A stretch of 12,014 nt of DNA from DASUBV01 sp035763085 (GCA_035763085.1 DASUBV010000084.1:1-12014), one strand, 5' to 3'; positions 1 to 7,127 are shown, numbered from the stretch's first letter. The notes: generated by a model not told the origin, from the sequence alone. A program made the numbers and translations.

Positions 1-17
1 CGGCGGGTCTCCCGCCG
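1..17 (-). terminator. Hairpin just after murD2, possible terminator
   Basis: A perfect 7-bp inverted repeat (CGGCGGG / CCCGCCG) with a 3-nt loop lies 21 bp beyond the murD2 stop codon, in the direction of transcription. It could be the stem of an intrinsic terminator. The 3' flank that would show a U-tract is outside the window, and high-GC DNA makes short hairpins by chance, so this is tentative. Confidence 0.3.
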
Positions 18-38
18 CAGCTGCGCCATGCGGGGGCG

Positions 39-1379
39 TTAGCTCGTCGCGCAGGACTCCATGGCCCGGCTGAACGCCGCAGCCCGGTCCTTGTAGTTCT
101 TGAACACCCCGAAGCTCGGCGCGGCGGGGGACAGCAGCACGATCCCGTCCGGCCGGGCCCAGGCGAACCCGCCCCGGACCGCCTCATCGAGGTCCGCGCA
201 GCTACGCACCTCCAGCTGGCCCGTCCCGGTGGCCGACGCCAGGGCCGAATCGATCGCGGACTGGATCCGCGGCCCGCTGTCGGGCATGGTCAGCACGAGC
301 GTGGGCGCCTCGCGGGGCAGCAGCCCGGTGGCTAGCGGCGTGTAGTCGATGCCCCGGTCGTGCCCGCCGGCGATCAGCGCCACCCGGCGGCCGGGGAACG
401 CGTCCAGCGCGGCCAGGGTGGGCAGCACGTTGGTGGATAGGCTGTCGTCCACGAAGGTGACGCCGTCGATGGTGCCGACCGGGGTCAGCCGGCTGGCCAG
501 GTGCTCGAACCCGGCCGCGGCGGCGCGGAGCGCGTCATCGTCGCCGGCCTGCGGCACCCCGAGCGCAGTCAGGATGGCTCGGGCGATCAGCGCGTTGCGC
601 CGGTTGTGCACGCCCAGCAGGCCCAGCGGGTCCATCCAGGCGGCCTCCGGCTCGTCGGACGCGCTCACCCAGCGCACCCGCGGCCCCAGCAGCGCCTCGT
701 GGTCGCGCAGCAGGTCGCTGTCGCCGTTGGCGATGGTCAGGTCGGCGCCGGGCTGCGAGCACGCCGACAGCTTGTCCCGGTAGTAGGCCTCGACGCCGCC
801 GTGCCAGTCCAGGTGGTCGGGGTGCAGCGAGGTCACCGCCACTACCGGGGGTGAGCAGGGCAGGTCAGTCGCCTGGTAGCTGGAGGTCTCGATGACGTAG
901 TAGGCGTAGCGAGACTCATCCAGCGCCGGGTCCCAGGGCGGCCGGCCGATGTTGCCGCCGGCCAGGCACGGGTAGCCGAGCCGGTTCAGCAGGTGCCCGG
1001 TGATGGCGGTGGTGCTGCTCTTGCCCTTGGTGCCGGTGACGCACACCACCTTGTCCGGGTCGGCCTCCTGCAGCCACAGGCCCAGCCCGCCGGCGACCGG
1101 GATGCCGCGCTGCTCCAGCGCCTGCAGGTCGTCGCGGTAGCGGCTGATGCCGGGCGACTTCACCACCACGTCGCAGTGCATCAGCGCAGCCAGCCCGCTG
1201 TCGCCGGTGGCGAACACCGGCAGCCCGGACACATCACCGGGCGGCGGCCGGTCGTCCACCAGCACGGGCTCCACGCCGAGGGTGAGCAGCCGGGCGATGC
1301 TGGCGGCGCCCTCGACGCCCAGGCCCCAGACGCCGACGCGGGCGCCGCGCAGGTCAGACCAGCAGATCTTCGGGCGCAT
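39..1379 (-). CDS. murD2: MurD2-type UDP-N-acetylmuramoyl-L-alanine--L-glutamate ligase
   Basis: A 446-aa cytoplasmic Mur ligase that would use ATP to join glutamate to UDP-MurNAc-L-Ala. Visible motifs, numbered from the chosen ATG: a Rossmann-like N-terminus (VGVWGLGVEGAA, 15-26), P-loop GTKGKSS (116-122), ETSSYQ (164-169), HPDHLDWHGG (186-195), a lysine at 203 in the position of the carbamylated lysine, HNRRN (258-262), DDSLSTN (311-317) and SPAAPSFGVFKNYKDR (417-432). The canonical MurD motif DSKATN has lost its lysine, which contacts the glutamate substrate in E. coli MurD. The gene directly follows a murL homologue, so the L-Glu-specific MurD2 assignment is preferred over ordinary MurD. 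The reading frame is open upstream to 1529, but the extra 50 residues are Cys/Pro/Arg-rich, lie inside murL and match nothing in the family. The ATG at 1379 gives the normal length. It overlaps the murL end by 26 bp with only a weak GGA ribosome site, so coupled translation is likely. No dcw-cluster genes are nearby. Confidence 0.87.
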   Translation of the reverse strand: MRPKICWSDLRGARVGVWGLGVEGAASIARLLTLGVEPVLVDDRPPPGDVSGLPVFATGDSGLAALMHCDVVVKSPGISRYRDDLQALEQRGIPVAGGLGLWLQEADPDKVVCVTGTKGKSSTTAITGHLLNRLGYPCLAGGNIGRPPWDPALDESRYAYYVIETSSYQATDLPCSPPVVAVTSLHPDHLDWHGGVEAYYRDKLSACSQPGADLTIANGDSDLLRDHEALLGPRVRWVSASDEPEAAWMDPLGLLGVHNRRNALIARAILTALGVPQAGDDDALRAAAAGFEHLASRLTPVGTIDGVTFVDDSLSTNVLPTLAALDAFPGRRVALIAGGHDRGIDYTPLATGLLPREAPTLVLTMPDSGPRIQSAIDSALASATGTGQLEVRSCADLDEAVRGGFAWARPDGIVLLSPAAPSFGVFKNYKDRAAAFSRAMESCATS

Positions 1380-2715
1380 AGCTATCCGGGATGAAGTGCT
1401 CGCCGACCGGCGCGAGCAGCTCGGCGGCGGCGGGCAGGTCGGGCAGGCCGGCCACCTCGGCGGCCAGCAGCTGCAGCAGCGCGTCACCAGCGCGGTCGGG
1501 TCGCCGGGCCGCCAGCACCGCCGCGACACGGCACTCGCCGATCTCGCCGACGCACTCGAAGGGCTTGCTGTCGGGCAGGGTGCCGAGCAGCGCCCGGAAC
1601 TTCGGCACCAGCGACTCGGCCGGGTCGGGGTCGGCCAGCGGCTCCTGGCCGCCGAAGATCGCGCGCAGCTCGGCCGCCGGCAGGAACGGGGCCAGGATCA
1701 GGTCAATGAAACAGCACTTGTCGCAGCGCCCGCACCAGTGGTCCAGCCGCTTGGCCGGGTCCAGGTGGAAGGCGCGGTTACAGCTGCGGAAGGTGCCGTG
1801 GTACTGGGTCAGCCCGGCGAACCGCTGGGCCACCCACAGCTCGGTGTATGGCCGCAGCGCGGAGAAGTAGCTGAGCCGGCCGCCGAGCGCACGTTCCAGC
1901 ACTGACCGGAAGGCGGCCTCGAACGTCGCGCTCTTGGAGTACTGGTGATTGACCGGCCGCCCGTCCACCTCCAGCGTCGGGATGGAGGCCGACCACTCGT
2001 TGGACATCACCACGGCGTCCCGCCCGTCCAGCACCGCGGCCAGGACCGCGATGGCCGACAGGATCCCGGTCACCGGGACGTGGCCGTTCAGGAAGCCCAG
2101 CTCGCGCGAGCGCAGCAGCTGCTGGTCGATCTCGCGCCCGGCCCGGACGACGGGCAGCCCGGTGACGGCCGCGGGTGCCTCGATGGCCGCGAACCGGTCG
2201 CCCGGCCTGCTCATGATGAACAGCGCCGCGTCGGCGCGGTGCCGGACGTGCTCGACCGTGACGATCGAGTCGATACCGCCGCCGAACGGGACCAGCGGCC
2301 GCTGCGGCCGGGCCGAGCGCCAGTCCCGGCCGGGCGTGCCCGCCGCCGGGTCGTCTCGCTGCGGACCGGTGATCTGCAGGCCCGACAGGTCCAGGGCGTT
2401 GCGGTAGGCGAACTCGCCGAGGCCGTCGAGATAGAAGGCCCGCAGGAACGCGCGCTCGGCGCCGGTCACGGCGGTGTCGCCCAGGTCGATTACCGGCGGC
2501 GCGGCGGTCTTGTAGTAGGACACCCCGGCCAGCAGGAACACCAGCCGCGCGGCCTCGGTTACGGCCGGGTCGGCCCACCGGGATGGCCCGCCGGGCGCCT
2601 CGATCGTGACCCGCTCGGCGAACTGCCGGTCGCCCAGCGAGTACCGGCAGGTCAGCTGCCCGCGTTCGGGGTCCAGCTCGAAGGACTCGTAGCGGAACGG
2701 CGGCCGGGCGGTCAT
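1354..2715 (-). CDS. murL: MurL-type UDP-MurNAc-L-alanyl-L-glutamate epimerase
   Basis: A 453-aa protein recognised as MurL. In the characterised Xanthomonas pathway MurL needs ATP and Mg2+ and inverts the terminal L-Glu of UDP-MurNAc-L-Ala-L-Glu to D-Glu. Visible: a PP-loop-like FGGGIDS (144-150) followed by IVTVEHVR, where adenylation of the substrate carboxylate is plausible; SNEWSASIP (238-246); NHQYSKSATFE (256-266); LRPYTELW (287-294); FRSCNRAFH (309-317); and a Cys cluster CGRCDKCC (328-335) that could bind a metal. There is no signal peptide or membrane segment. The start is ATG with GGAGGG six bases upstream. It overlaps the pgeF stop as ATGA, and its own 3' end overlaps murD2 by 26 bp, so the three genes form one coupled operon. 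The immediate murD2 neighbour is what makes the assignment strong. A generic PP-loop ATPase without epimerase activity cannot be fully excluded from sequence alone. Confidence 0.87.
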   Translation of the reverse strand: MTARPPFRYESFELDPERGQLTCRYSLGDRQFAERVTIEAPGGPSRWADPAVTEAARLVFLLAGVSYYKTAAPPVIDLGDTAVTGAERAFLRAFYLDGLGEFAYRNALDLSGLQITGPQRDDPAAGTPGRDWRSARPQRPLVPFGGGIDSIVTVEHVRHRADAALFIMSRPGDRFAAIEAPAAVTGLPVVRAGREIDQQLLRSRELGFLNGHVPVTGILSAIAVLAAVLDGRDAVVMSNEWSASIPTLEVDGRPVNHQYSKSATFEAAFRSVLERALGGRLSYFSALRPYTELWVAQRFAGLTQYHGTFRSCNRAFHLDPAKRLDHWCGRCDKCCFIDLILAPFLPAAELRAIFGGQEPLADPDPAESLVPKFRALLGTLPDSKPFECVGEIGECRVAAVLAARRPDRAGDALLQLLAAEVAGLPDLPAAAELLAPVGEHFIPDSYAPEDLLV

Positions 2716-3635
2716 CGAGTTCCCTCCGTGGCGGGCCGGGGCCCGGCGGCCTCCGGGCCGGGCTGGGCGGCGGCTTCCGGGCTGAGCCGCGCGACCAGGG
2801 CGAACCGCCCGGCTGGCTGCACGGTCCGATGGCTGAAGAACGCGCCTGGCTCAGAGCTGCCCGAGCCGCCGGGGTCGGCTGGGCCGGTGGGCACGCCGGC
2901 CAGGTGGACCTGCGCGGCGGGCACGCCCGCGTCGGTGAGCACCCGGCGGTTGGCCGCCCACAGGTCAAGCAGCCACTTGCCCGGCCCGTCGGGGCGCAGC
3001 ACGTCCCCGGCCACCACGAGGCCCAGGCCCCGGCGGACCTCACCGGCAACGTCATCGCCTACTTGGTAGCGGTCCGGCGCGATGGCCGGGCCGATGCCGG
3101 CCAGCACGTCGGCCGGGCGGGCGCCCACCGACGTCATGGTCTCCAGCGCCGCGGCGCCGATACGCGCGACCGTGCCGCGCCAGCCCGCGTGGACACAGGC
3201 CAGCACGCCGGCTACCGGGTCCAGCAGGACAATCGGCACGCAGTCCGCGACCAGGATGGTCAGCGCGGTGCCCGGGTCGGTGGTGACCAGCGCGTCGGCG
3301 TCGTCGACCGCGTCGGCCAGGCTCCGGGCGCCGCGGCCCCGGTCGGCGGCCGTGACGACCTGCGCCCGGCCGCCGTGTACCTGACGCGCGTACACGAAGT
3401 CGCCGGTGTCAGCGCCGAGCGCAGCCGCGACCCGGCGCCGGTTCTCCAGCACCGCGGCTGGGTCATCACCAACACTGAAGCTGAGGTTGAGCGAGCCGTA
3501 CTCGCCCGCCGACACCCCGCCCTGGCGGGTGGTGACCAGCACGTCAGCGGCCAGCCCGTCGAACACAGGCCAGGTCAGGACCCGCAGGCCGGCCCGGTGC
3601 CGGAACTGCGCGGCGGTCGCGGCTGGAGCGGTCAC
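2712..3635 (-). CDS. pgeF: Peptidoglycan editing factor PgeF (YfiH/laccase-domain family)
   Basis: A 307-aa member of the YfiH/PgeF family, older name polyphenol oxidase or laccase-domain protein. Characterised PgeF removes wrongly incorporated L-Ser from UDP-MurNAc peptide precursors. The metal/catalytic His-Cys-His set is visible: RQVHG (His87), VADCVPIVLLDP (Cys132) and CVHAGWRG (His149). GIGPAI..YQVGDDV (180-195) and FFSHR (266-270) also fit the family. The Cys-Thr commonly found before FFSHR is replaced by a Gly/Ser/Pro-rich stretch (250-264), and the last 25 residues form a Pro/Ala-rich tail. The frame is open to 3710, but the first 25 codons are Arg/Gly-rich and non-conserved. The GTG at 3635 is chosen because it begins the family-like N-terminus and sits 8 bp after a TAGGAT -10 element, suggesting a leaderless mRNA. 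First gene of the pgeF-murL-murD2 operon. In many actinobacteria pgeF lies beside ftsZ instead. Confidence 0.88.
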   Translation of the reverse strand: MTAPAATAAQFRHRAGLRVLTWPVFDGLAADVLVTTRQGGVSAGEYGSLNLSFSVGDDPAAVLENRRRVAAALGADTGDFVYARQVHGGRAQVVTAADRGRGARSLADAVDDADALVTTDPGTALTILVADCVPIVLLDPVAGVLACVHAGWRGTVARIGAAALETMTSVGARPADVLAGIGPAIAPDRYQVGDDVAGEVRRGLGLVVAGDVLRPDGPGKWLLDLWAANRRVLTDAGVPAAQVHLAGVPTGPADPGGSGSSEPGAFFSHRTVQPAGRFALVARLSPEAAAQPGPEAAGPRPATEGTR

Positions 3636-3643
3636 GGTCCCCG

Positions 3644-3649
3644 ATCCTA
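3644..3649 (-). promoter_or_regulatory. -10 element TAGGAT of the pgeF-murL-murD2 operon
   Basis: On the minus strand TAGGAT (a TAnnnT -10 hexamer) is followed by CGGGGACC and then the GTG start at 3635. The 8-bp gap places the expected transcription start at or next to the start codon, which is the layout of leaderless actinobacterial promoters. No convincing -35 box is seen. GGGGA lies in the gap but is very close to the GTG for a normal ribosome site. Confidence 0.45.
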
Positions 3650-3694
3650 GCCACCGCCCCGCACCCCGGCGGCCATCACGGCCCGACCGGCGCG

Positions 3695-3714
3695 GGCGAT
3701 TCTGGGCCATTCTG
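3695..3714. repeat. Tandem 10-bp repeat in the divergent promoter region
   Basis: GGCGATTCTG is immediately followed by GGCCATTCTG (9 of 10 identical). The repeat is one helical turn long and lies between the divergent pgeF and amidohydrolase genes, so it could be a pair of regulator half-sites. The same region carries a 12-bp perfect palindrome, GCTCGGCCGAGC, at 3797-3808. No regulator is identifiable from sequence alone. Confidence 0.3.
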
Positions 3715-3860
3715 ACCGCTGAACACCAGCGATCACGGGCCCCTGCTGATCTACGCTCGGCAGATAGGCGCGCGGGCCCGGTAGCCCCTGACGGACGCTC
3801 GGCCGAGCCTGCCTGGATGGGGCCTGTTCACCTGGCGATCGCCGTAAGGAGCGACAGCGA

Positions 3861-5330
3861 ATGAGCGATACGGCAGATTTCGGATCCGGACGGCCCGTTG
3901 TGCTGCGCGGCGGGACCGTGCTCACGATGGACGACGCCGGGCAGGTGCTGGCCGGCGGTGACGTCCTGGCGGCCGGCGGGAAGATCACGGCGATCGGGCA
4001 CGGGCTGTCCGTCCCGGACGGCACCATCGAGATCGACGCCCGCGACGGCATCGTGCTGCCCGGCATGATCGACACCCACCGGCACATGTGGCAGACCGTC
4101 ATGCGCGGCTACGGCGCTGACTGGACGCTGACCCAGTATTTCGTCTGGTACTACCTCGAGTGGGGCAAGCGGTTCCGCCCGCAGGACGTCTACGCCGGCA
4201 ACCTGCTCGCGGCCATCGAGGCGATCGACGCCGGCGTCACCACCACCGTCGACTGGTCGCACGGCCTGCAGACCACCGAGCACGCCGAGGCCGCCGTCGC
4301 CGCGCTGCGCGACGTGCCCGGCCGGTTTGTGCTGGCCTACGGCAACATCCAGCAGGCCCCCGCCGAGTGGACCGCGACCCCGGAGTTCCGTGACTTCGCG
4401 GCGCGGCACATCAGCAGCGGCGATGACCTGCTGGGCTTCCAGATCGCTTTCGACGTGACCGGCGACCCGGCCTTCCCCGAGAAGCCCGCCTTCGAGGTCG
4501 CCCGTGAGCTCGGAGTGCCGGTCAGCACGCACGCCGGGGTGTGGGGCGCGACCAACGACGACGGAATCCGGCTGATGCACGAGCACGGCTTCATGACCCC
4601 GCAGACCGTCTACGTGCACGCCGCCACGCTGTCACAGGATTCCTATCAGCGCATCGCCGCGACCGGCGGCTCGGTGTCGGTGTCCACCGAGAGCGAGCAG
4701 AGCGCCGGCCAGGGTTACCCGCCCACCTGGGCACTGCGCCAGCACGGCATCCCGGTGTCGCTGTCCATGGATACCTCGGTGTGGTGGAGCGCCGACCTGT
4801 TCTCCGCCATGCGCTCCACGCTCGGCGCCGACCGGTCCCGCGAGCACCTGGAGGCGCACGCCGCGGGCAACACCATCACCCATGCCGCGCTGCGCTCCCG
4901 GCAGGTCGTCGAGTGGGCCACCCGCGGCGGGGCCCGCGCCATCGGCCGGGAAGCCGACCTCGGCAGCATCGAGCCCGGCAAGCAGGCCGACCTGGTGCTG
5001 ATCAAGAACGACCACTCGCCGGTGATGTTCCCGCTGGTCAACCCCTATGGGCACGTCGCCTTCCAGGCGCAGCGCGGCGACGTGCACACCGTGCTGGTGG
5101 CCGGGCGCGTGGTCAAGCACGACCACCGCCTGGTCGGCACCGACCTGGCCGCCGCCCGGCGGGCCGCCGAGGAAACCGTCAGCTACCTGCGCTCCGAGCT
5201 GGGTGACTCGGCCTGGGAGTCCGGCATGAACCCCGACATTCCCGAGACCCGCATCCTGGACAACCCCTACACCTACACCGAGTACAAGAGCAGCGGCACC
5301 CACGAGGCCGGGAGTCCCGGCGGCGAGTAA
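3861..5330 (+). CDS. Metal-dependent amidohydrolase (TRZ/ATZ/SAH-deaminase-like)
   Basis: A 489-aa cytoplasmic member of the amidohydrolase superfamily, in the branch with chlorohydrolases and adenosine-type deaminases. A small N-terminal beta domain (12-65) leads into a TIM-barrel. Probable metal ligands are DTHRH (His73, His75), STHAG (His224), VYVHAA (His253) and SMDTS (Asp304). A C-terminal beta segment reads GSIEPGKQADLVLI (368-381). The Glu of the HxxE motif used for proton transfer in many deaminases is not at its usual place after His224 (the sequence continues A-G-V-W), so the reaction may differ from the named family members. The substrate is not predictable. The start is well supported by TAAGGAG at 3845-3851, nine bases before the ATG. 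It is divergent from the pgeF operon across 225 bp and convergent with the FAD enzyme downstream, so it appears to be transcribed alone. Confidence 0.82.
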   Translation: MSDTADFGSGRPVVLRGGTVLTMDDAGQVLAGGDVLAAGGKITAIGHGLSVPDGTIEIDARDGIVLPGMIDTHRHMWQTVMRGYGADWTLTQYFVWYYLEWGKRFRPQDVYAGNLLAAIEAIDAGVTTTVDWSHGLQTTEHAEAAVAALRDVPGRFVLAYGNIQQAPAEWTATPEFRDFAARHISSGDDLLGFQIAFDVTGDPAFPEKPAFEVARELGVPVSTHAGVWGATNDDGIRLMHEHGFMTPQTVYVHAATLSQDSYQRIAATGGSVSVSTESEQSAGQGYPPTWALRQHGIPVSLSMDTSVWWSADLFSAMRSTLGADRSREHLEAHAAGNTITHAALRSRQVVEWATRGGARAIGREADLGSIEPGKQADLVLIKNDHSPVMFPLVNPYGHVAFQAQRGDVHTVLVAGRVVKHDHRLVGTDLAAARRAAEETVSYLRSELGDSAWESGMNPDIPETRILDNPYTYTEYKSSGTHEAGSPGGE

Positions 5331-5350
5331 CTTCAGCACTAACGAGACCC

Positions 5351-5387
5351 CCGGCGGCCGGGCAGGCTCATCCCGCCCGGCTGCCGG
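5351..5387. terminator. Strong hairpin between convergent genes, likely bidirectional terminator
   Basis: Arms 5351-5363 (CCGGCGGCCGGGC) and 5375-5387 (GCCCGGCTGCCGG) pair over 13 positions with a single G-T wobble and an 11-nt loop. It starts 21 bp after the amidohydrolase stop and is also downstream of the convergent FAD gene. A second hairpin lies at 5421-5440 (CGGCCCC / GGGGCCG, 6-nt loop). Neither has a U-tract, which is common in high-GC actinobacteria. Confidence 0.5.
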
Positions 5388-5391
5388 AGGC

Positions 5392-5502
5392 CCGGCCCGC
5401 CGCTGCGCGGCCTGACTCGCCGGCCCCCGAGGCGGGGCCGCCTGCTCGCGCCTGGTCTCGGCCACTTGCCCGGCCGCCCGGGGCCGGCCCGCCGCTGCGC
5501 GG
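5392..5502. repeat. Exact 19-bp direct repeat pair in a convergent intergenic region
   Basis: A 19-bp sequence beginning CCGGCCCGCCGC occurs identically at 5392-5410 and 5484-5502, 92 bp apart. Each copy contains a small hairpin CCGC-TGC-GCGG. Both copies lie between the amidohydrolase stop and the end of the FAD oxidoreductase gene. The function is unknown; local duplication is possible. Confidence 0.5.
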
Positions 5503-5507
5503 AGCGC

Positions 5508-7127
5508 CTACGAGGCCCGGCCCGGCCGGCGCCAGCGGGCCGCCCGGCGGTCCGCCAGTACCTGGCGCACCACGTTCCGGCCCGGGATGCCGGTCACCCC
5601 GCCGCCGCCGTGCGTGGCTGAGCCCGCCTGGTACAGCCCGCGGACCGGGGTGCGCAGGTCGGCGTAGCCGGCCGCGGGCCGGGCGTGGAACATCTGGCCC
5701 AGGCTCAGCTCGCCGTGGAAGATGTTGCCGCCGATCAGGCCGTACTCCTCCTGCATCTGGTGCGGGCCGATCACCTGGCGGTGCAGCACCGAGTCGGTGA
5801 ATCCGGGCGCCACCGTCTCCACCCGGGCGATGACCCGGTCGGCGTAGGCGGCCAGTGCCGCCTCGTCGCTCTGGTCGGCATAAGTGTGCGGGACCCACTG
5901 GGTGAACATCGACATCACGTGCTTGCCCTCCGGGGCCAGCGAGTCGTCGAAGACACTGGGGATGCAGATGTCGGCGAACGGCGCGGTGGACGGCTGCCCG
6001 GCTACCGCCTCCTGGTAGGCGTTCTCGATGTCGTCCAGGCTCTCGGCCAGCACGATCGTGCCGCCGTGCACCTGCGGGTCGATGCCGGGGTGGCCGGCGA
6101 ACACCGGCAGCCGGTCCAGCGCGAGGTTGATCTTCACCGTGCCGGAGCGAGTTTGCCAGTTCCGGATGTCGGCCACGAAGTCGTCGGGCAGCGCCGCCGG
6201 GTCGACCAGCCTGAGGAAGGAGATCTGCGGGTGCGCCGTGGTGATCACCACCGGGGCATCCACCTCCTCCCCGCTGGCCAGCGTCACGCCGGTGACCCGC
6301 CCGCCGCTGGTCCGGATCCGGGCGACCTCGGCGCCGGTGCTGACCTCCGCGCCGAACGACCGGGCCGCGGCGGCCAGCGCGCTGGTCACCCCGCCCATCC
6401 CGCCGCGCGGGAAGCCCCAGGCGCCGGACTGGCCGTCGGTGTCGCCGATGTGATGATGCAGCATCACGTAGGCGGTGCCCGCCGAGCGAGGCCCGGCCCA
6501 GGTGCCGATGACGCCCGAGACCGACAGCAGGCCGCGCATCGCGTCGCTGGAGAAATACCGGTCGATCAGGTCGGCGATGCTGCCGGTGAGCAGGCGGGTC
6601 ACATCCACCGCGCCCCGCGCGTCGAGCTTGCGCAGGTGGCGCAGCAGCAGGCTCTGCCGGAGCAGGTCGGCTGGCCGCCGCGAGCCGAGCTTGGGCGGGA
6701 TCTCGTCCAGCATCGGGCCGAGCACCTCGGCCAGGCGGGCCAGGTGCGCCTCGTACTCGACGTAGGCGTCGGCGTCCTTGGCGGAGAACTTGGCGATCTC
6801 GGCGTGCCGCTGGGCCGGATCATCGGGCAGCCGCAGGTAGCGGCCGTCGGCACGGGGCGCGAAGTACGGGCCCTGCGGGAAGACGTGGTAACCGTGCCGG
6901 GTGAGCTGCAGGTCGCGGACCACGTCCGGCGGCATCAGCGAGACGACGTAGGACAGCGACGTCACGGTGAAGTCCGGCCCGAACGGATGCTCGCTGACCG
7001 CGGCCCCGCCGACCACCTCGCGGCGCTCGCAGACCAGCGTGCTGAGCCCGCTGCGGGCCAGGTAGGCCGCGGCGATCAGCCCGTTGTGCCCGCCGCCGAC
7101 CACGATCACATCCCGGCTTGCCGTCAT
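5508..7127 (-). CDS. FAD-dependent oxidoreductase, phytoene desaturase/PYROXD2-like
   Basis: A 539-aa flavoprotein. The N-terminus carries the dinucleotide-binding fold IVVGGGHNGLIAAAYLARSG (8-27) ending in the acidic CERR (33-36), then GGAAVSEHPFGPDF (40-53), as in the NAD(P)/FAD oxidoreductases related to CrtI carotenoid desaturases. The C-terminus has GLYQAGSATHGGGGVTGIPGRN (from about 497), the FAD-closing motif of this family. The overall pattern (GGGHNGL at the start, GGGGVTGIPGRN at the end, a CRTI-like middle) resembles PYROXD2-type proteins more than true carotenoid desaturases, and no crtB or crtE gene is nearby, so carotenoid synthesis is not supported. The substrate is unknown. 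The ATG at 7127 is preceded by AAAGGA with about ten bases between. There is no signal peptide or membrane helix. It is apparently monocistronic and converges with the amidohydrolase gene. Confidence 0.82.
   Translation of the reverse strand: MTASRDVIVVGGGHNGLIAAAYLARSGLSTLVCERREVVGGAAVSEHPFGPDFTVTSLSYVVSLMPPDVVRDLQLTRHGYHVFPQGPYFAPRADGRYLRLPDDPAQRHAEIAKFSAKDADAYVEYEAHLARLAEVLGPMLDEIPPKLGSRRPADLLRQSLLLRHLRKLDARGAVDVTRLLTGSIADLIDRYFSSDAMRGLLSVSGVIGTWAGPRSAGTAYVMLHHHIGDTDGQSGAWGFPRGGMGGVTSALAAAARSFGAEVSTGAEVARIRTSGGRVTGVTLASGEEVDAPVVITTAHPQISFLRLVDPAALPDDFVADIRNWQTRSGTVKINLALDRLPVFAGHPGIDPQVHGGTIVLAESLDDIENAYQEAVAGQPSTAPFADICIPSVFDDSLAPEGKHVMSMFTQWVPHTYADQSDEAALAAYADRVIARVETVAPGFTDSVLHRQVIGPHQMQEEYGLIGGNIFHGELSLGQMFHARPAAGYADLRTPVRGLYQAGSATHGGGGVTGIPGRNVVRQVLADRRAARWRRPGRAS

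Noticed and set aside
1..29. Partial minus-strand frame MAQLRRETRR starting 9 bp after the murD2 stop
   Set aside because: No ribosome site precedes the ATG, ten codons are too few to judge, and the same bases form a 7-bp hairpin.
1380..1529. 50-residue N-terminal extension of murD2
   Set aside because: The residues are Cys/Pro/Arg-rich, lie wholly inside murL and do not resemble any Mur ligase N-terminus. The ATG at 1379 starts the family fold.
1945..3069. Long plus-strand open frame opposite murL and pgeF
   Set aside because: It is antisense to two recognised genes, with the His/Arg/Gly-rich composition expected of a GC-rich shadow frame.
3636..3710. 25-residue N-terminal extension of pgeF from an ATG at 3710
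   Set aside because: Arg/Gly-rich and non-conserved; it would include the TAGGAT -10 element within the coding region.
5508..7127. Carotenoid phytoene desaturase (CrtI) as the specific role of the FAD enzyme
   Set aside because: The motifs fit the broad family, but no other carotenoid gene is nearby and the terminal motifs look more like PYROXD2-type proteins.
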